DNA of 52,650 bases from Planctomycetota bacterium (GCA_016179685.1 JACPCR010000090.1:1-52650); one strand, 5' to 3'. Positions 26,333 to 35,724 are shown, numbered from the stretch's first letter. The notes: generated from the letters alone by a model not told the origin. Numbers and translations: made by a program.

Positions 26333-28051
26333 ATGAGAATCTTCATCCTGACCGGACCTGGACCCGACTGGGCCCCGTATCTCGAAGCCGCTCTTCTCGC
26401 CCGAGGGCTTGCCTTCACGGAAACGATCGATGCCCGCGACGTGGCCGCCATCCCGGCGAAACCCTCCGTCCTCATCCTCACCCCCGGCTCAGATGCCGTG
26501 TGCTCCATGGAAGCCGTACAGGCCTTCCTCGAGCGAGGCGGACACGCCGTCGCCTTCGCGCCCGGAACGCCTCTCCTCCAGCTCGCTGGACTCGAAGACC
26601 GCGGCAGCAAGCCCGCTCCGGTCCGCATGCGCATCATCCGGCCAGCGGCATCCTACGGCCGAGGTCACACCCTGCCGGTCCCCGGAAACGTGCGCCTGCT
26701 CCATCCGGCGGACCGCGGCACGGTCCATGCCCTGCTCTACCAGCCCGGCGTCTTCCCCAGCGAGAGCCTCGGCATCGTCGAAATCCCGGTGGGCCGGGGC
26801 GGGATGACCCTTTTCGCCTACGATTTTCCCCAGTGCCTTTTCCGCTTGAGGCAGGGCGATCCGGAGCGCGCGGGCTTCATCCCGCCCGACGATGGTGTCC
26901 AGCGGCCGTCCCACCTCTTCGCTCCCGTCCATGGCGAAACGGACGCCTGGACGCCCGTGGCCGACCTCCACCTGGGCGTTCTCTGCGACCTGCTTCGCCG
27001 CAGCCTGGGGCGCTGCGGCCCCGTGCCCGCCCTGTGGCACATCCCGCGCGGCAAGGCCTCCGCCCTCATTTACTCCGGGGACGAAGACCACGCCGATGTG
27101 GCATCCAACGACGCCGAAATGAAGGACCTCGAACGGCACGAGGGGGCCATGACCCTCTTTGTCATTCCGGACAGCACCCATAGCGTCCGTGAGCACGTCC
27201 GCGACTATGCCCGCCGGGGCCATGCCGTCTCCGTGCATCCCAATCTCCATCCAGCCTCCAAGAAGAGCGATTCGGAACAGATTCAGCAGGCCGTAAGCCA
27301 GATTGCCCTCTTCCGGGAAAAGTTTGGTCTCGGGGTCCGGACGGTGCGCAACCACATGACCATCTGGCCCGGGTTCACCGAGATTCCGGCGCTCTGGGAG
27401 CGGGAAGGCATCCGCATGGACACCAACTACTTCGGCTCCAGGCTCATGCAGTGTTCGCAGGTGGGCCCGTATTCCGGACCCGCCGGCTGCATCCCGCTTC
27501 CCTTCGCCCGGCCCGACGGCCGCCTCTTCAGGGTCTGGCAGCAACCCACGTCCATCGCCGATGACCTCTGGTTTCATCCCACCGTGGATTACTCGATGAA
27601 GATTTCTCCCGAGCAGTTCGAGGTCATCGGACGCCGCCTCTTCGAGGACTCCACGCAATGTTTCCACGAGCCCCTGTGCGTCTGCATCCACCCGGGCAAT
27701 TACACCCGTTATTCCGGGCCTCAGGGCCGCAGCCTCATGCGCCTCGCCCGTGAATTCGATTGGCCCATCCTGTCCGTGGACCAGTGGCTCGAATTCTGGG
27801 AGTGCCGCGACTCCTGGCGGCTCGCCGACTACGAGGTCGCCGACCGGCAAGCATGCTTTACCTGCCGCGGCCGGCCCGGCCGCGGGTTTTGCATCCATCT
27901 CCCCGCCCGATGGGGCCCCCATAAACTGTCCGAGGTCCGCCTCGACGGCAGCAAGGCCGAACCCGCATTTCGCTCCTGTTTTCAGGAAGACTCGGCTCTC
28001 ATCCCGCTGCCCGAGGCAGCGCCGGAGGTCGAGGTCGCCGTGAGTTATTGA
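26333..28051 (+). CDS. Polysaccharide deacetylase-like (NodB-fold) protein
   Basis: The 572-residue protein has an N-terminal glutamine-amidotransferase-like alpha/beta region (about 1-200, MRIFILTGPGPDW, VLILTPGSDAV). From about residue 240 a NodB-like barrel follows: ALIYSGDEDHAD in the place of the metal-binding Asp-Asp motif, HPNLHP as the His motif, RNHMTIWPGF and MDTNYF. The C-terminus is a short beta domain. NodB enzymes remove acetyl groups from polysaccharides; the modified first motif leaves activity uncertain. No signal peptide is seen. It starts 60 bases after etfA, beyond the inverted repeat, with no clear ribosome binding site. Confidence 0.65.
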   Translation: MRIFILTGPGPDWAPYLEAALLARGLAFTETIDARDVAAIPAKPSVLILTPGSDAVCSMEAVQAFLERGGHAVAFAPGTPLLQLAGLEDRGSKPAPVRMRIIRPAASYGRGHTLPVPGNVRLLHPADRGTVHALLYQPGVFPSESLGIVEIPVGRGGMTLFAYDFPQCLFRLRQGDPERAGFIPPDDGVQRPSHLFAPVHGETDAWTPVADLHLGVLCDLLRRSLGRCGPVPALWHIPRGKASALIYSGDEDHADVASNDAEMKDLERHEGAMTLFVIPDSTHSVREHVRDYARRGHAVSVHPNLHPASKKSDSEQIQQAVSQIALFREKFGLGVRTVRNHMTIWPGFTEIPALWEREGIRMDTNYFGSRLMQCSQVGPYSGPAGCIPLPFARPDGRLFRVWQQPTSIADDLWFHPTVDYSMKISPEQFEVIGRRLFEDSTQCFHEPLCVCIHPGNYTRYSGPQGRSLMRLAREFDWPILSVDQWLEFWECRDSWRLADYEVADRQACFTCRGRPGRGFCIHLPARWGPHKLSEVRLDGSKAEPAFRSCFQEDSALIPLPEAAPEVEVAVSY

Positions 28052-28623
28052 GCGGCGGCCGGAGCGCCCGGCGGCGTGAAACGCTGCCCGTCTCCCTGAC
28101 TCGCCTTCCCCACGCCCGTGGGGGTGACGTCTGGGAGCGCCGCCATCTTGGCGGCATGCTCTTACATTCCCCACGCTGCCCGTCCCACGCTTTCCCACGC
28201 CCGCGGGGGGGCAGGAGCGAAAAGCAAGGAGCAGGAAGCAAGCAGAAGGCTAAAGCATGAAGATTGGAGAGTGAGGACTGAAGGCTACCTCCCCGGTCAC
28301 CGCTCCCTTCAGCCCGTTCCCCGCTCCCCGCTTCTCGCCACAGGAAGCAGGAAGCAAGGAGCAAGCAGCAGGCAGAAATTTCCGGTCACTTACCGTACCC
28401 CCCCCCCATACTCCTGGTGTCAGGTGTCAGTCCCTGGTCCCCTTGTCCCCGCCCCCCTTCAATCTTTTCTTCGAATCTTAGGCGTTTGGGGTGCAAAACT
28501 GAAAACACGTTCTAAGTTTGAGTTGCACTTTTTGAAGGCTTTCGTTTCCCCGCCAGGGCTGGGCCGGCGAAGCCGGGCCAGCCCTGGCGGGGAAATCCGC
28601 GAGCCCGAAGGGCGCAGCGGATT
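28052..28623. other. Repeat-rich gap before the cytochrome gene
   Basis: No gene is evident. It contains GCCGCCA-TCT-TGGCGGC (28139-28155), which recurs as a variant at 50122-50138; runs of GGAGCAGGAAGCAAG-like purine-rich repeats (about 28216-28378); and, at the right end, the double-hairpin element at 28535-28626. Confidence 0.6.
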
Positions 28624-28626
28624 TCA
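28535..28626 (+). repeat. Double-hairpin dispersed element, copy 1
   Basis: A 24-bp inverted repeat (28545-28568 with 28572-28595, one mismatch, GAA loop) is followed by a second stem AAATCCGC/GCGGATTT (28593-28600 with 28617-28624) enclosing GCCC-GAA-GGGC. The minus-strand gene's TGA is at its right edge. A homologous copy lies inverted at 43389-43482. Confidence 0.85.
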
Positions 28627-30324
28627 ATAGAGGCTCTTCAGGTGCTCGATCAGTTCGCGCTTCTCCCCCGCCGTAAGCCCCGTCCCGTAATCGTGTCCCC
28701 CGTTCGAATTCCCCGCCGCCGTCGTGTCAAGCACATAAGGCCCCTCGTCCACGTAGCCCACCGCCACGGGATCGAAGACTTTCGAGCCCCGGTGGAAGGA
28801 CCGAGGCCTCGAAGCCGGCGACTTCAGCAGGTCGCCGAGTGACCGCACCGACCCATTATGGAGGTAAGGCGACCGCGCCCACGCGCCAGAGAGGTCGGCC
28901 GCGACATACTTGCCCGTGCTTCGAATCGTCGGGAAACCGGGAGGCCGGTATCCGGGAATCTCGAGCCGGTCGAAGAACGCATTGAACAACTCGGCCTGCT
29001 TCGCATCGAAGACTTCCGACCGGGTCGGATCGGTAGCGATCTCCTGCGGGTCATGCAATCGGGAATCCCCGGCATCCGAGACGTCATGGCACTGGGCGCA
29101 GTGCCTCACGTAATGAGCGCGGCCGCGCTGTGCGGCCGCAGAGTCCACCGGCCACGGATAACGCGGCGGCCGGATATGCTCCGCTATCTCCGTCTGCCGG
29201 ACCAGGAGCGTGTAATCGAGATGGCCGCGATGGCCTTGCAGCGGCGCTCCGAGCACCAGGGCCGCCGCCAGGTTGCGGTGAACCGGCGAGCTCGTGTTGC
29301 CGTCCACGTGCACCCAGGGACGGCGGTCCGCGTCCCAGATCGGCCCGAACTTCATCGGCGCATAACGAAGGGGCAGGTTGAAAAAACCCAGGGACAGGAG
29401 TCCCCAGGGATCATTGCGGCCGGGTCCCGACCTTGGCGGCAGACTCTCCGGCAGCACCTCGGGGAGATGAAGCGCCACGCGCATATTGTGAAAGAGCCGG
29501 AGCATCGCTCGAGCCTTCCGAACGAAATCCACCCCTCCCTCAAGACCCTTGCTGTCCAGCGCCAGGTCAGCCGGAGTCAGCTCATGGAATCCCGTCGTCG
29601 CGTCGCCCGAATCGGTCCGAGCATCCGCCAAGAGCGCCGCGGACACGGGTTCTTCCTGCCGTTTCCACTGCTCGTCGAACAGGCGCAGAGCCGCCCCCTC
29701 GGCCGGCGAGGACGCCACGTTCGCCACTCCTCGACCGGAAGCCGTCCGCTCGTTTTCCGTCGTACCGCCTGCGAGCAAGTAATTCCGCAAGAAGTCATGA
29801 AGGTGTGCCGCCTCCCGCGTCCGCAGCATGGCGACCGCCACCGATCCGAAGAAGGCCTCGATATCGAGGTGCCCGGTCATCCCGAGCACTCTCACCGGTG
29901 GGTCTCCTTTGCCGAGGCTCACCTCGCCCACGTGGCACGCTGCGCAGTTCATTCCCCAGGAGAGCAGGCCGCCCAGATGCGGCACCTCGCGCACGCTCAC
30001 GCCCACGGGCAGGCCCGTTGGCGTATCGGTGATGAGTCCGAACGCGGACCAGTCCTCCCCAGGGAACAGGTCCGGATAGGTCGCCTGGAACGCCTGAAGC
30101 ACCCGTTCCGGCAACGCCTCGGTTCCGATCGATCCGTTCAAGAACAAAGTGAGGTCCTCCACTGACCAGCTTGGGGCCTGCGCCCCATCGATCCGCCAGT
30201 CGTGGAACGAACTCTTGGCCGGAGCACCCGCAACCGCTTTCGAGCGCGGGGTCGGGTGGCACGATGGCAGAGTGAGGCAGGGAGCGACCACGAAACCGAG
30301 CAGAGCCAATCTTCGGGGTATCAC
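28624..30324 (-). CDS. Di-haem c-type cytochrome lipoprotein (RoxA/MauG-like region)
   Basis: From the GTG at 30324, which overlaps the kinase stop (GTGA), the protein has 566 residues: a lipoprotein signal (LALLGFVVAPCLTLPSC, Cys about 22) and two haem sites, CAACH at about 127-131 and CAQCH at about 409-413. An ATG 24 bases upstream is an alternative start. The C-terminal cytochrome domain includes RSTGKYVAADLSGAWARSPYLHNGSVRSLGDLL, as in di-haem oxidase/peroxidase relatives such as RoxA. It is probably a periplasmic or outer-membrane redox protein. It follows two Ser/Thr kinase genes on the same strand. The donor and substrate cannot be told. Confidence 0.8.
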   Translation of the reverse strand: MIPRRLALLGFVVAPCLTLPSCHPTPRSKAVAGAPAKSSFHDWRIDGAQAPSWSVEDLTLFLNGSIGTEALPERVLQAFQATYPDLFPGEDWSAFGLITDTPTGLPVGVSVREVPHLGGLLSWGMNCAACHVGEVSLGKGDPPVRVLGMTGHLDIEAFFGSVAVAMLRTREAAHLHDFLRNYLLAGGTTENERTASGRGVANVASSPAEGAALRLFDEQWKRQEEPVSAALLADARTDSGDATTGFHELTPADLALDSKGLEGGVDFVRKARAMLRLFHNMRVALHLPEVLPESLPPRSGPGRNDPWGLLSLGFFNLPLRYAPMKFGPIWDADRRPWVHVDGNTSSPVHRNLAAALVLGAPLQGHRGHLDYTLLVRQTEIAEHIRPPRYPWPVDSAAAQRGRAHYVRHCAQCHDVSDAGDSRLHDPQEIATDPTRSEVFDAKQAELFNAFFDRLEIPGYRPPGFPTIRSTGKYVAADLSGAWARSPYLHNGSVRSLGDLLKSPASRPRSFHRGSKVFDPVAVGYVDEGPYVLDTTAAGNSNGGHDYGTGLTAGEKRELIEHLKSLY

Positions 30325-31541
30325 GAGTGTTTCGACGCCATCCGCCACAGCAAGAGGATCGCCACCAGAACCACGGCGCCTATCAAGAGATAGAACCAGG
30401 TACGGTTCTCCTCCTGGGATTTCCGGCGTCGGGACCGGGCGCGGGAGCGCAGTGCGGCAGCCTTGTCCGCCGGCGCTGGCCTTTCGGCGGCCGCAGCGTC
30501 GCCCTCAGCGTGTCCCTCGGCGACTTCCGCCTTGGGCTCGCCCCCTGGCGCTTCCACCGCCGCGGGCGGGGCCGGCAGGGGCGATACGCTGGACCTTACC
30601 CCCGTCAGCTCCTCGAGCAATTCCGAATAGCTCCCGTGCCGCTTCTCCCGGTCCTTCGCACACATCTTCTGCAACAGAGCGTCCACGCCCGGCGGCAGTT
30701 CCGTGCCGAGGTCCTTGCCGGAAGGCAGCGGCTGCTCCATGTGGGCACGAATGATGCGCAGCGCCGTCTTGCCGTCAAAAGGCCGCTTGCCCGTCATCAT
30801 GTGGAGCAGGGTCACGCCCAGGGCGTAGATGTCCGCCCGGTGGTCCACCTGCGCCGCGTCCGTGCTCTGCTCGGGCGCCATGTAGTAAGGCGTTCCCAGA
30901 CCCACCCCGGGCACGGTGACGTCATGGCCCCCCTCGATGCTCTTGGCGAGCCCCAGGTCGGCCAACTTCACCCGGCCGTCCCGATCGATCATGATGTTCT
31001 CCGGCTTGATGTCGCGATGGATGAAATGGCGTTCGTGGGCGTATTGGAGGGCTTTGCCTACGGCGTCGCCGATGCTCAGCGCCTCTGGAACGGAAATCTT
31101 TCCCTCACGTTTGAGCTTCTCCAGCACCGTTTCACCGTCCACGAACTCCATGGCGAAATAGTGCAGCCCGCTCTCCGCGGCGATGTCGTAGACCTGGATG
31201 ATGTGAGGATGGTTGAGGGCGGCGGCGGCCTGGGCTTCCCGTTGGAAACGGGCCAGGGCGGTCGGGTTCTCGCTCATCTGCTTGCTGAGCACCTTCAGCG
31301 CGACCCGGCGTCCCAGATTCTCGTGGATGGCTTCATAGACCGAGCCCATCCCGCCTCCTCCGACGCGTTTGACGATCTTATAGACGCCGACCTGTTCGAG
31401 CTCGGGCTTCGGGGCCGCTCCGCCGGGCACCCTGACCACCGTCTTGCACGCGGGGCAACGGACCTTCTGGCCCACGTACTGTTCGGACACGGAGAGCGGG
31501 TGTTGGCACTGGGGATTGGGGCAGGCGAACTGGACGGCCAT
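30321..31541 (-). CDS. Ser/Thr protein kinase with zinc ribbon and C-terminal membrane anchor (kinase 1)
   Basis: The 406-residue protein begins with a zinc-ribbon (Cys 7, 12, 29, 32: CPNPQC and CPAC), followed by a complete Hanks-type kinase domain: VGGGGMGSVYEA, ALKVL, HRDIKPENI, DLGLAK and GTPYYMAPEQ. DLG replaces DFG, as in many bacterial kinases. One membrane segment near residues 382-400 (YLLIGAVVLVAILLLW) anchors it, so the kinase is cytoplasmic. The ligand-sensing C-terminal domain common in PknB types is absent. It lies 30 bases after kinase 2 on the same strand. Confidence 0.93.
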   Translation of the reverse strand: MAVQFACPNPQCQHPLSVSEQYVGQKVRCPACKTVVRVPGGAAPKPELEQVGVYKIVKRVGGGGMGSVYEAIHENLGRRVALKVLSKQMSENPTALARFQREAQAAAALNHPHIIQVYDIAAESGLHYFAMEFVDGETVLEKLKREGKISVPEALSIGDAVGKALQYAHERHFIHRDIKPENIMIDRDGRVKLADLGLAKSIEGGHDVTVPGVGLGTPYYMAPEQSTDAAQVDHRADIYALGVTLLHMMTGKRPFDGKTALRIIRAHMEQPLPSGKDLGTELPPGVDALLQKMCAKDREKRHGSYSELLEELTGVRSSVSPLPAPPAAVEAPGGEPKAEVAEGHAEGDAAAAERPAPADKAAALRSRARSRRRKSQEENRTWFYLLIGAVVLVAILLLWRMASKHS

Positions 31542-31571
31542 GGAAGGGAGTCTAAACGAGTTGAGGCTTCA

Positions 31572-32720
31572 TTACTGCGTCAAGGTCCGCACGATGGCCG
31601 CCAGGACCAACAACACCGCCACCGCAATCCCGGCCCAGATCACCACCTGAAGGCCCTTCGTGCTCGGCACGGTCGGCATGGCGATAGGCGTGGCCGGCGC
31701 GGGCGCAATCTCCGCAGCCTTGCGGGCCGCCTGCTCCTTCCACTGGCCCGGCTTCAGCGGCGGCCGGCCCGTCCGAACACGCGATAAATCCTCCAGCAGC
31801 TCCCCATAGTCCTGCTGGCGCTCCTCCGCCTTCTTGGCGCACATCTTCTGGATCAGAAGATCGATCTCCTCCGGCAACTCCGTACCCGCCTCCACGCCCG
31901 ACGGAATCGGCTTCTGCAAGTGCGCCTGGATCACGGCCACCGCCGAATTGCCCGGGAAAGGCACCTTCCCGGTCAAGAGATGAAAGAGCGTGATCCCCAG
32001 GGCATAAATGTCCGCCCGGTGGTCCACGTTCACCGCATCGGAGGCCTGCTCCGGGGCCATGTAATACGGCGTGCCGAGCCCCACCCCCACCGCCGTCACC
32101 CCGAACCGATCCTCCTCGGTGTTCTTCGCCAGGCCCAAGTCCGCCAGCTTGATTTGCCCGTCGGACGTCATCAGCACGTTTTCCGGCTTGATGTCCCTAT
32201 GGATGATGGACTTCTCATGGGCATACTTGAGCGCCTTCGACAAAATTTCGACGATGTTCAAAGCATCCTTCAGAACAAACTTCCCATCTACCCGCAGCCG
32301 GTCCATCAGCGTCTCACCCGTCACGTACTCCATGGCGTAAAAATAGCGCCCGCCCTCACGCCCCAGTTCGTGCACCCGGATGATGTTCGGATGGTTCAAA
32401 GAAGAGGCGGACCGCGCCTCACGCTGAAAACGAGCCAGGGAGGCCGGGTTCGACGTCGCCTCGTTGGAGAGCACCTTCAGGGCCACCCGCTCCTCGGTCT
32501 TGGTATTCACCGCCTCGTAGATGACGCTGACGTCACCTTCACCGAGTTTTCTCAGAATCTTGAATTCCCCGAGGGTCTTGCCGGTGGTCTCGTCGCTGAC
32601 GGAAGGGACGCGCAGGGCCGTCTGGCAATGGGGGCATCGAATCTTCTTGCCGACGTGCTTCTCGGAAGTCACCAGCAGCTTCTGACACTGGGAATTCGGG
32701 CACTTGAACCGCACGGACAT
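31572..32720 (-). CDS. Ser/Thr protein kinase with zinc ribbon and membrane anchor (kinase 2)
   Basis: This 382-residue protein is a close paralogue of kinase 1 in both layout and sequence: Cys 7, 12, 29, 32, a kinase domain with ALKVL, HRDIKPENVL, DLGLAK and GTPYYMAPEQ, and one C-terminal membrane segment (VVIWAGIAVAVLLVLAAIV). The nucleotide-binding loop reads LGEGDVSVIYEA, so the third Gly of GxGxxG is Ser; the catalytic Lys, HRD and Asp are kept. It probably arose with kinase 1 by tandem duplication. Activity may be weakened or altered. Confidence 0.92.
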   Translation of the reverse strand: MSVRFKCPNSQCQKLLVTSEKHVGKKIRCPHCQTALRVPSVSDETTGKTLGEFKILRKLGEGDVSVIYEAVNTKTEERVALKVLSNEATSNPASLARFQREARSASSLNHPNIIRVHELGREGGRYFYAMEYVTGETLMDRLRVDGKFVLKDALNIVEILSKALKYAHEKSIIHRDIKPENVLMTSDGQIKLADLGLAKNTEEDRFGVTAVGVGLGTPYYMAPEQASDAVNVDHRADIYALGITLFHLLTGKVPFPGNSAVAVIQAHLQKPIPSGVEAGTELPEEIDLLIQKMCAKKAEERQQDYGELLEDLSRVRTGRPPLKPGQWKEQAARKAAEIAPAPATPIAMPTVPSTKGLQVVIWAGIAVAVLLVLAAIVRTLTQ

Positions 32721-33315
32721 GGAACATCCTCGTGGGAACGAGGCGGGGAGTTGCGCCGCAGATCACAGTTTAAGATAGCCGGGCTGAAGCTACAAGGGCC
32801 ATCGAGTTGACCCGGATGGCTCACCCATCCGCCAACAGTTACCCATTGTTGGCCATCGGCATACTGGGCGCGTTCGTCATCGGGCCGTGGGTGATTCGTC
32901 TTCGTCATTGCCAGCCGAATCGGGAATCAGCCTTCAGCCTTCAGCTTGACACGGTCTGACGATCAGCGGTATCCCTGCGGGGGGTGACTTTTCAATACGC
33001 TCGGGCAAATTGAGCCTCGTGTTCGTAGTTCGTAGTACCTCGGATGCAAACCCAAGATAAGCCACGGAGGACATGGAGGGATTCTGATGAATACCTTTGC
33101 TGGTATTCTCCGTGCTCTCCGTGCTCTCCGTGCTCTCCGTGCTCTCCGTGGTTCAGGCCGATTTTGTTTCTCTCTGTCACAACGCAGCGAGTCCGCGAGC
33201 TTCGTACAGCCGCTTCTCAAACGCCGGACACACCACTTGTCACGCCCTCCCCGGGTCGATATGATAAAGGTTCTGCACCCCGTAGCGGTGACGGCAAGTC
33301 TTATCCAGACCCCTG
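32721..33315. other. Divergent gap between kinase genes, with repeats
   Basis: No supported gene lies here. It holds the 9-bp minisatellite at 33106-33150, a nearby GAATACC/GGTATTC hairpin (33089-33108) and a CCACGGAGGACATGGAGG stretch that is partly complementary to the minisatellite. Promoters for both flanking kinase genes should be here, but I could not identify one with confidence. Confidence 0.5.
33106..33150. repeat. Five 9-bp tandem repeats (CTCTCCGTG)
   Basis: TTCTCCGTG followed by four exact CTCTCCGTG units. Similar CTCCGTG-type repeats are common in intergenic DNA of several environmental phyla. There are no spacers, so this is not a CRISPR array. Confidence 0.85.
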
Positions 33316-34287
33316 ATGCGGCCGGATTCCTTCGCGGCCATGCCGTTCCGCTGGCCCTCTTTGCATTCTCAGGATCGGCCGGTGTTCCAGAAGCTTCTTG
33401 CGAAATTCCGCGGCAAACGCCCGGCTACCAGCGACCGCGGCGTGGACCTCAACCTGAAGTCCTACGAGATTTCGGGTCCCATTCATCTCGGCAGCCAAAG
33501 GGCCGTCTCCAAGGCCGTGCACCGCCAGACCGGGCGGGTCCTCGCCCTGAAGCACGTTTCGCCGCGCCTGGAGCGAGAGCCCGAGAAGCGCGAGGTGAGC
33601 CTCGAGGGACTCCGGCGCGAAGCCGCCATCGGGCAGGGACTGGACCACCCGAACGTGATCCAGATTTATGGACTCCAGCAGTTTGAGGGGGAACACTATC
33701 TTCTCATGGAATTCCTGCCCGACGGCAGCCTGGAGGACGTGATCCGCAAGCGGGACGATTATCTGTGCGGACACCTGATCGATCTGAGCCGGCAGTGCGT
33801 CCGGGGCCTGGCCTATCTTCATGGAAAAAAAATCGTTCACCGGGACCTGAAGCCCAGCAACATCCTATTTGCCGGCAGCCGGCCGGTGCTGACTGATTTC
33901 GGGCTCTCGTGGTCTCCGGGCTTGCGCGGGGTCAAGGAGCCTCCTCCGCGGTCCGGGACGCCGAAATACATGTCGCCCGAGCAGGCCAAGGGCCAGGAGC
34001 TGGCGTCCACCTCGGATATTTACTCGTTCGGCATCATCCTCTACGAGGTGTTCGCGGCCGAGCTCGACCTCGGAGCGGAAGATGCGCTCCAGCGAACGGA
34101 GCGGAGGAAGCCCCACGAGTCCAGCCATTTCGAGGAGCCCAAGGAAGTCAATCCCCGCATCCCCGATGGGCTCAACGCGGTCATTATGAAATGCCTGAAT
34201 ACGAGCCGGAGGGCTCGTTTTACGAGCGGGTACGACCTTTTGCGGGCCCTGGAAACGCTCAAGACCCGGCAATTCAAGAAGGCATGA
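33316..34287 (+). CDS. Ser/Thr protein kinase without zinc ribbon (kinase 3)
   Basis: The 323-residue protein is a soluble Hanks-type kinase: ALKHV with the catalytic Lys, HRDLKPSNIL, TDFGLSW, GTPKYMSPEQA and SDIYSFGIILYEVF are present. The usual glycine-rich loop is replaced by IHLGSQRAVSKAVHR, with only one Gly, so ATP binding may be atypical. No membrane segment or N-terminal zinc ribbon is visible. The start is uncertain: ATG at 33316 or 33340, neither with a ribosome binding site. It is divergent from kinase 2 and upstream of an Omp85-like gene. Confidence 0.85.
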   Translation: MRPDSFAAMPFRWPSLHSQDRPVFQKLLAKFRGKRPATSDRGVDLNLKSYEISGPIHLGSQRAVSKAVHRQTGRVLALKHVSPRLEREPEKREVSLEGLRREAAIGQGLDHPNVIQIYGLQQFEGEHYLLMEFLPDGSLEDVIRKRDDYLCGHLIDLSRQCVRGLAYLHGKKIVHRDLKPSNILFAGSRPVLTDFGLSWSPGLRGVKEPPPRSGTPKYMSPEQAKGQELASTSDIYSFGIILYEVFAAELDLGAEDALQRTERRKPHESSHFEEPKEVNPRIPDGLNAVIMKCLNTSRRARFTSGYDLLRALETLKTRQFKKA

Positions 34288-34444
34288 TGAAATGAAATGC
34301 GAAGGGTCCCCCTTTTGTATCAGGGAAAGAGCACGATTCGAAGAGGACGGGAATGAAGCCCCATGCACTGGCCTTATGGAGCGGGATCGGGAATTCCCGA
34401 TACCGCGAAACTGGCGCTCATGTCTGCCATCCCGGGCCGAAGAG

Positions 34445-35665
34445 ATGACACACCCCTTCCGGCTTACAGGCCGCGCCGCCGCCCTCCTTGCCTTCGCCAT
34501 TCTCCCTGCCCTTCGGGGCCAGCAGGCCCCGCCCCCGAGCGCCGAAAGCAAGGTCAGCTTCCTTCCGGTCCCCGATTTCGATATCGATCCTGACGAGGGG
34601 CTCACCTACGGCGTCCTGCCCGTCTGGATCATCAAGAACGAGGAAGGCGTCGCCCAGCGGCTCTATGCGCCCAGCCTCAACTACAACGACCTCGCGGGCC
34701 TCACGGGCACCTTCCGCCTCTTCGACTACCCCGCCAAAGAGGCCGAGAGAAAGATCATCTCCTCCGTCAGCCAGCACAATAACCGCCGCTTCCTCTTTGA
34801 CTACGTCGATCGCGAATTACTCGGGTCGATGTTCCTGCTCGGGGGCCGGGCGGAATATTCCCGGGACGGTTTCGTACGCTTCTTCGGGCTCGGGCCCGAC
34901 ACGGAGGAATCCGCCGAATCGAACTATTCCCGCGACGAGCTGTCCCTCGAGGTGGCGACCGGTTTCCAGATCATTCCGAGGACTCGCCTCGAGCTGCGTG
35001 AGCGATTCCGGCGGGTCAAGCTGGGCGAGGGGCTCGTGAAGGAAGTCGAGGACGCGCGCCGGGCCTTCGCCGGCACCTCCGGCATCGGCGGTGGACAGGT
35101 CTGGTCCCACCAGCTCTCGCTTGTCTTCGACGGTCGCGATTCGGTCAACCTCCCCTCCCGCGGCCTCTATGCCGCCGGTGCCTTCTCCGCCGCCCGCAAC
35201 GTCGCTTTCGGCCACGTGGACTACGAGCGCTATGCCCTCGATATCCGGTACTTCGTGTCCTGGCTCGACGGACGGTCCATCACCGCCCTTCGCGGTCTCC
35301 TCGAGGGCATCCAGGGCGATGAGATTCCCTTCTTCGAGCTGCCCGCCCTCGGCGGTGATCTCACCCTTCGCGGCTTTGGCGAGGACCGCTTCATCGATGA
35401 AGTTCGTGTTCTCGTCAGCTTCGAACAGCGCTGCTTGATCGCCAAGCGCCGCGTTTTCGGCATCGACGCCGAGTTCGAGATCGCACCGTTTCTCGACCTG
35501 GGCAACGTGGGCTCCAACGTCGGCAACCTGGAGATGAACAAGCTCAAGCCCGTGGCTGGCGTCGGCCTCCGAGCCCTCACGCGGCCCGACATCCTCGGCC
35601 GCCTCGACCTGGGCTTCGGCGAAGAAGGCCTCCAAGCCTTCATCAGCCTGGGATACAGCTTCTAG
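34445..35665 (+). CDS. Omp85/BamA-like outer membrane barrel protein
   Basis: The open frame extends upstream, but the ATG at 34445 gives a 406-residue protein with a signal peptide (FRLTGRAAALLAFAILPALRG). The C-terminal half has the Omp85 barrel hallmarks GGDLTLRGFGEDRF (the barrel-lumen RGF motif) and a terminal LGYSF beta signal. There are no obvious POTRA repeats; the length fits a barrel-only 'surface antigen D15-like' or patatin-type-partner protein. It should sit in the outer membrane; its cargo is unknown. The TAG stop lies at the first bases of a 21-bp palindrome. Confidence 0.75.
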   Translation: MTHPFRLTGRAAALLAFAILPALRGQQAPPPSAESKVSFLPVPDFDIDPDEGLTYGVLPVWIIKNEEGVAQRLYAPSLNYNDLAGLTGTFRLFDYPAKEAERKIISSVSQHNNRRFLFDYVDRELLGSMFLLGGRAEYSRDGFVRFFGLGPDTEESAESNYSRDELSLEVATGFQIIPRTRLELRERFRRVKLGEGLVKEVEDARRAFAGTSGIGGGQVWSHQLSLVFDGRDSVNLPSRGLYAAGAFSAARNVAFGHVDYERYALDIRYFVSWLDGRSITALRGLLEGIQGDEIPFFELPALGGDLTLRGFGEDRFIDEVRVLVSFEQRCLIAKRRVFGIDAEFEIAPFLDLGNVGSNVGNLEMNKLKPVAGVGLRALTRPDILGRLDLGFGEEGLQAFISLGYSF

Positions 35666-35711
35666 TGAAGGAGGCGCAGAAGTGTGCCCGCACTTCTGCG
35701 CCTCCTTCACT
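35664..35711. repeat. Perfect 21-bp palindrome overlapping a stop codon
   Basis: Arms 35664-35684 and 35691-35711 are perfectly complementary around TGCCCG, and the left arm begins with the AG of the TAG stop of the barrel gene. On the minus strand the apex reads AAGTGC-GGGC-ACACTT, a variant of the GGGT family. Confidence 0.85.
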
Positions 35712-35724
35712 CTTGACTATAACC

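Noticed and set aside
26489..28198. 569-codon minus-strand open frame
   Set aside because: It is a shadow of the NodB-fold gene on the plus strand.
33106..33150. Possible CRISPR array
   Set aside because: The 9-bp units are contiguous with no spacers; no cas genes are present. The 108-bp and 91-bp repeats also lack array structure.
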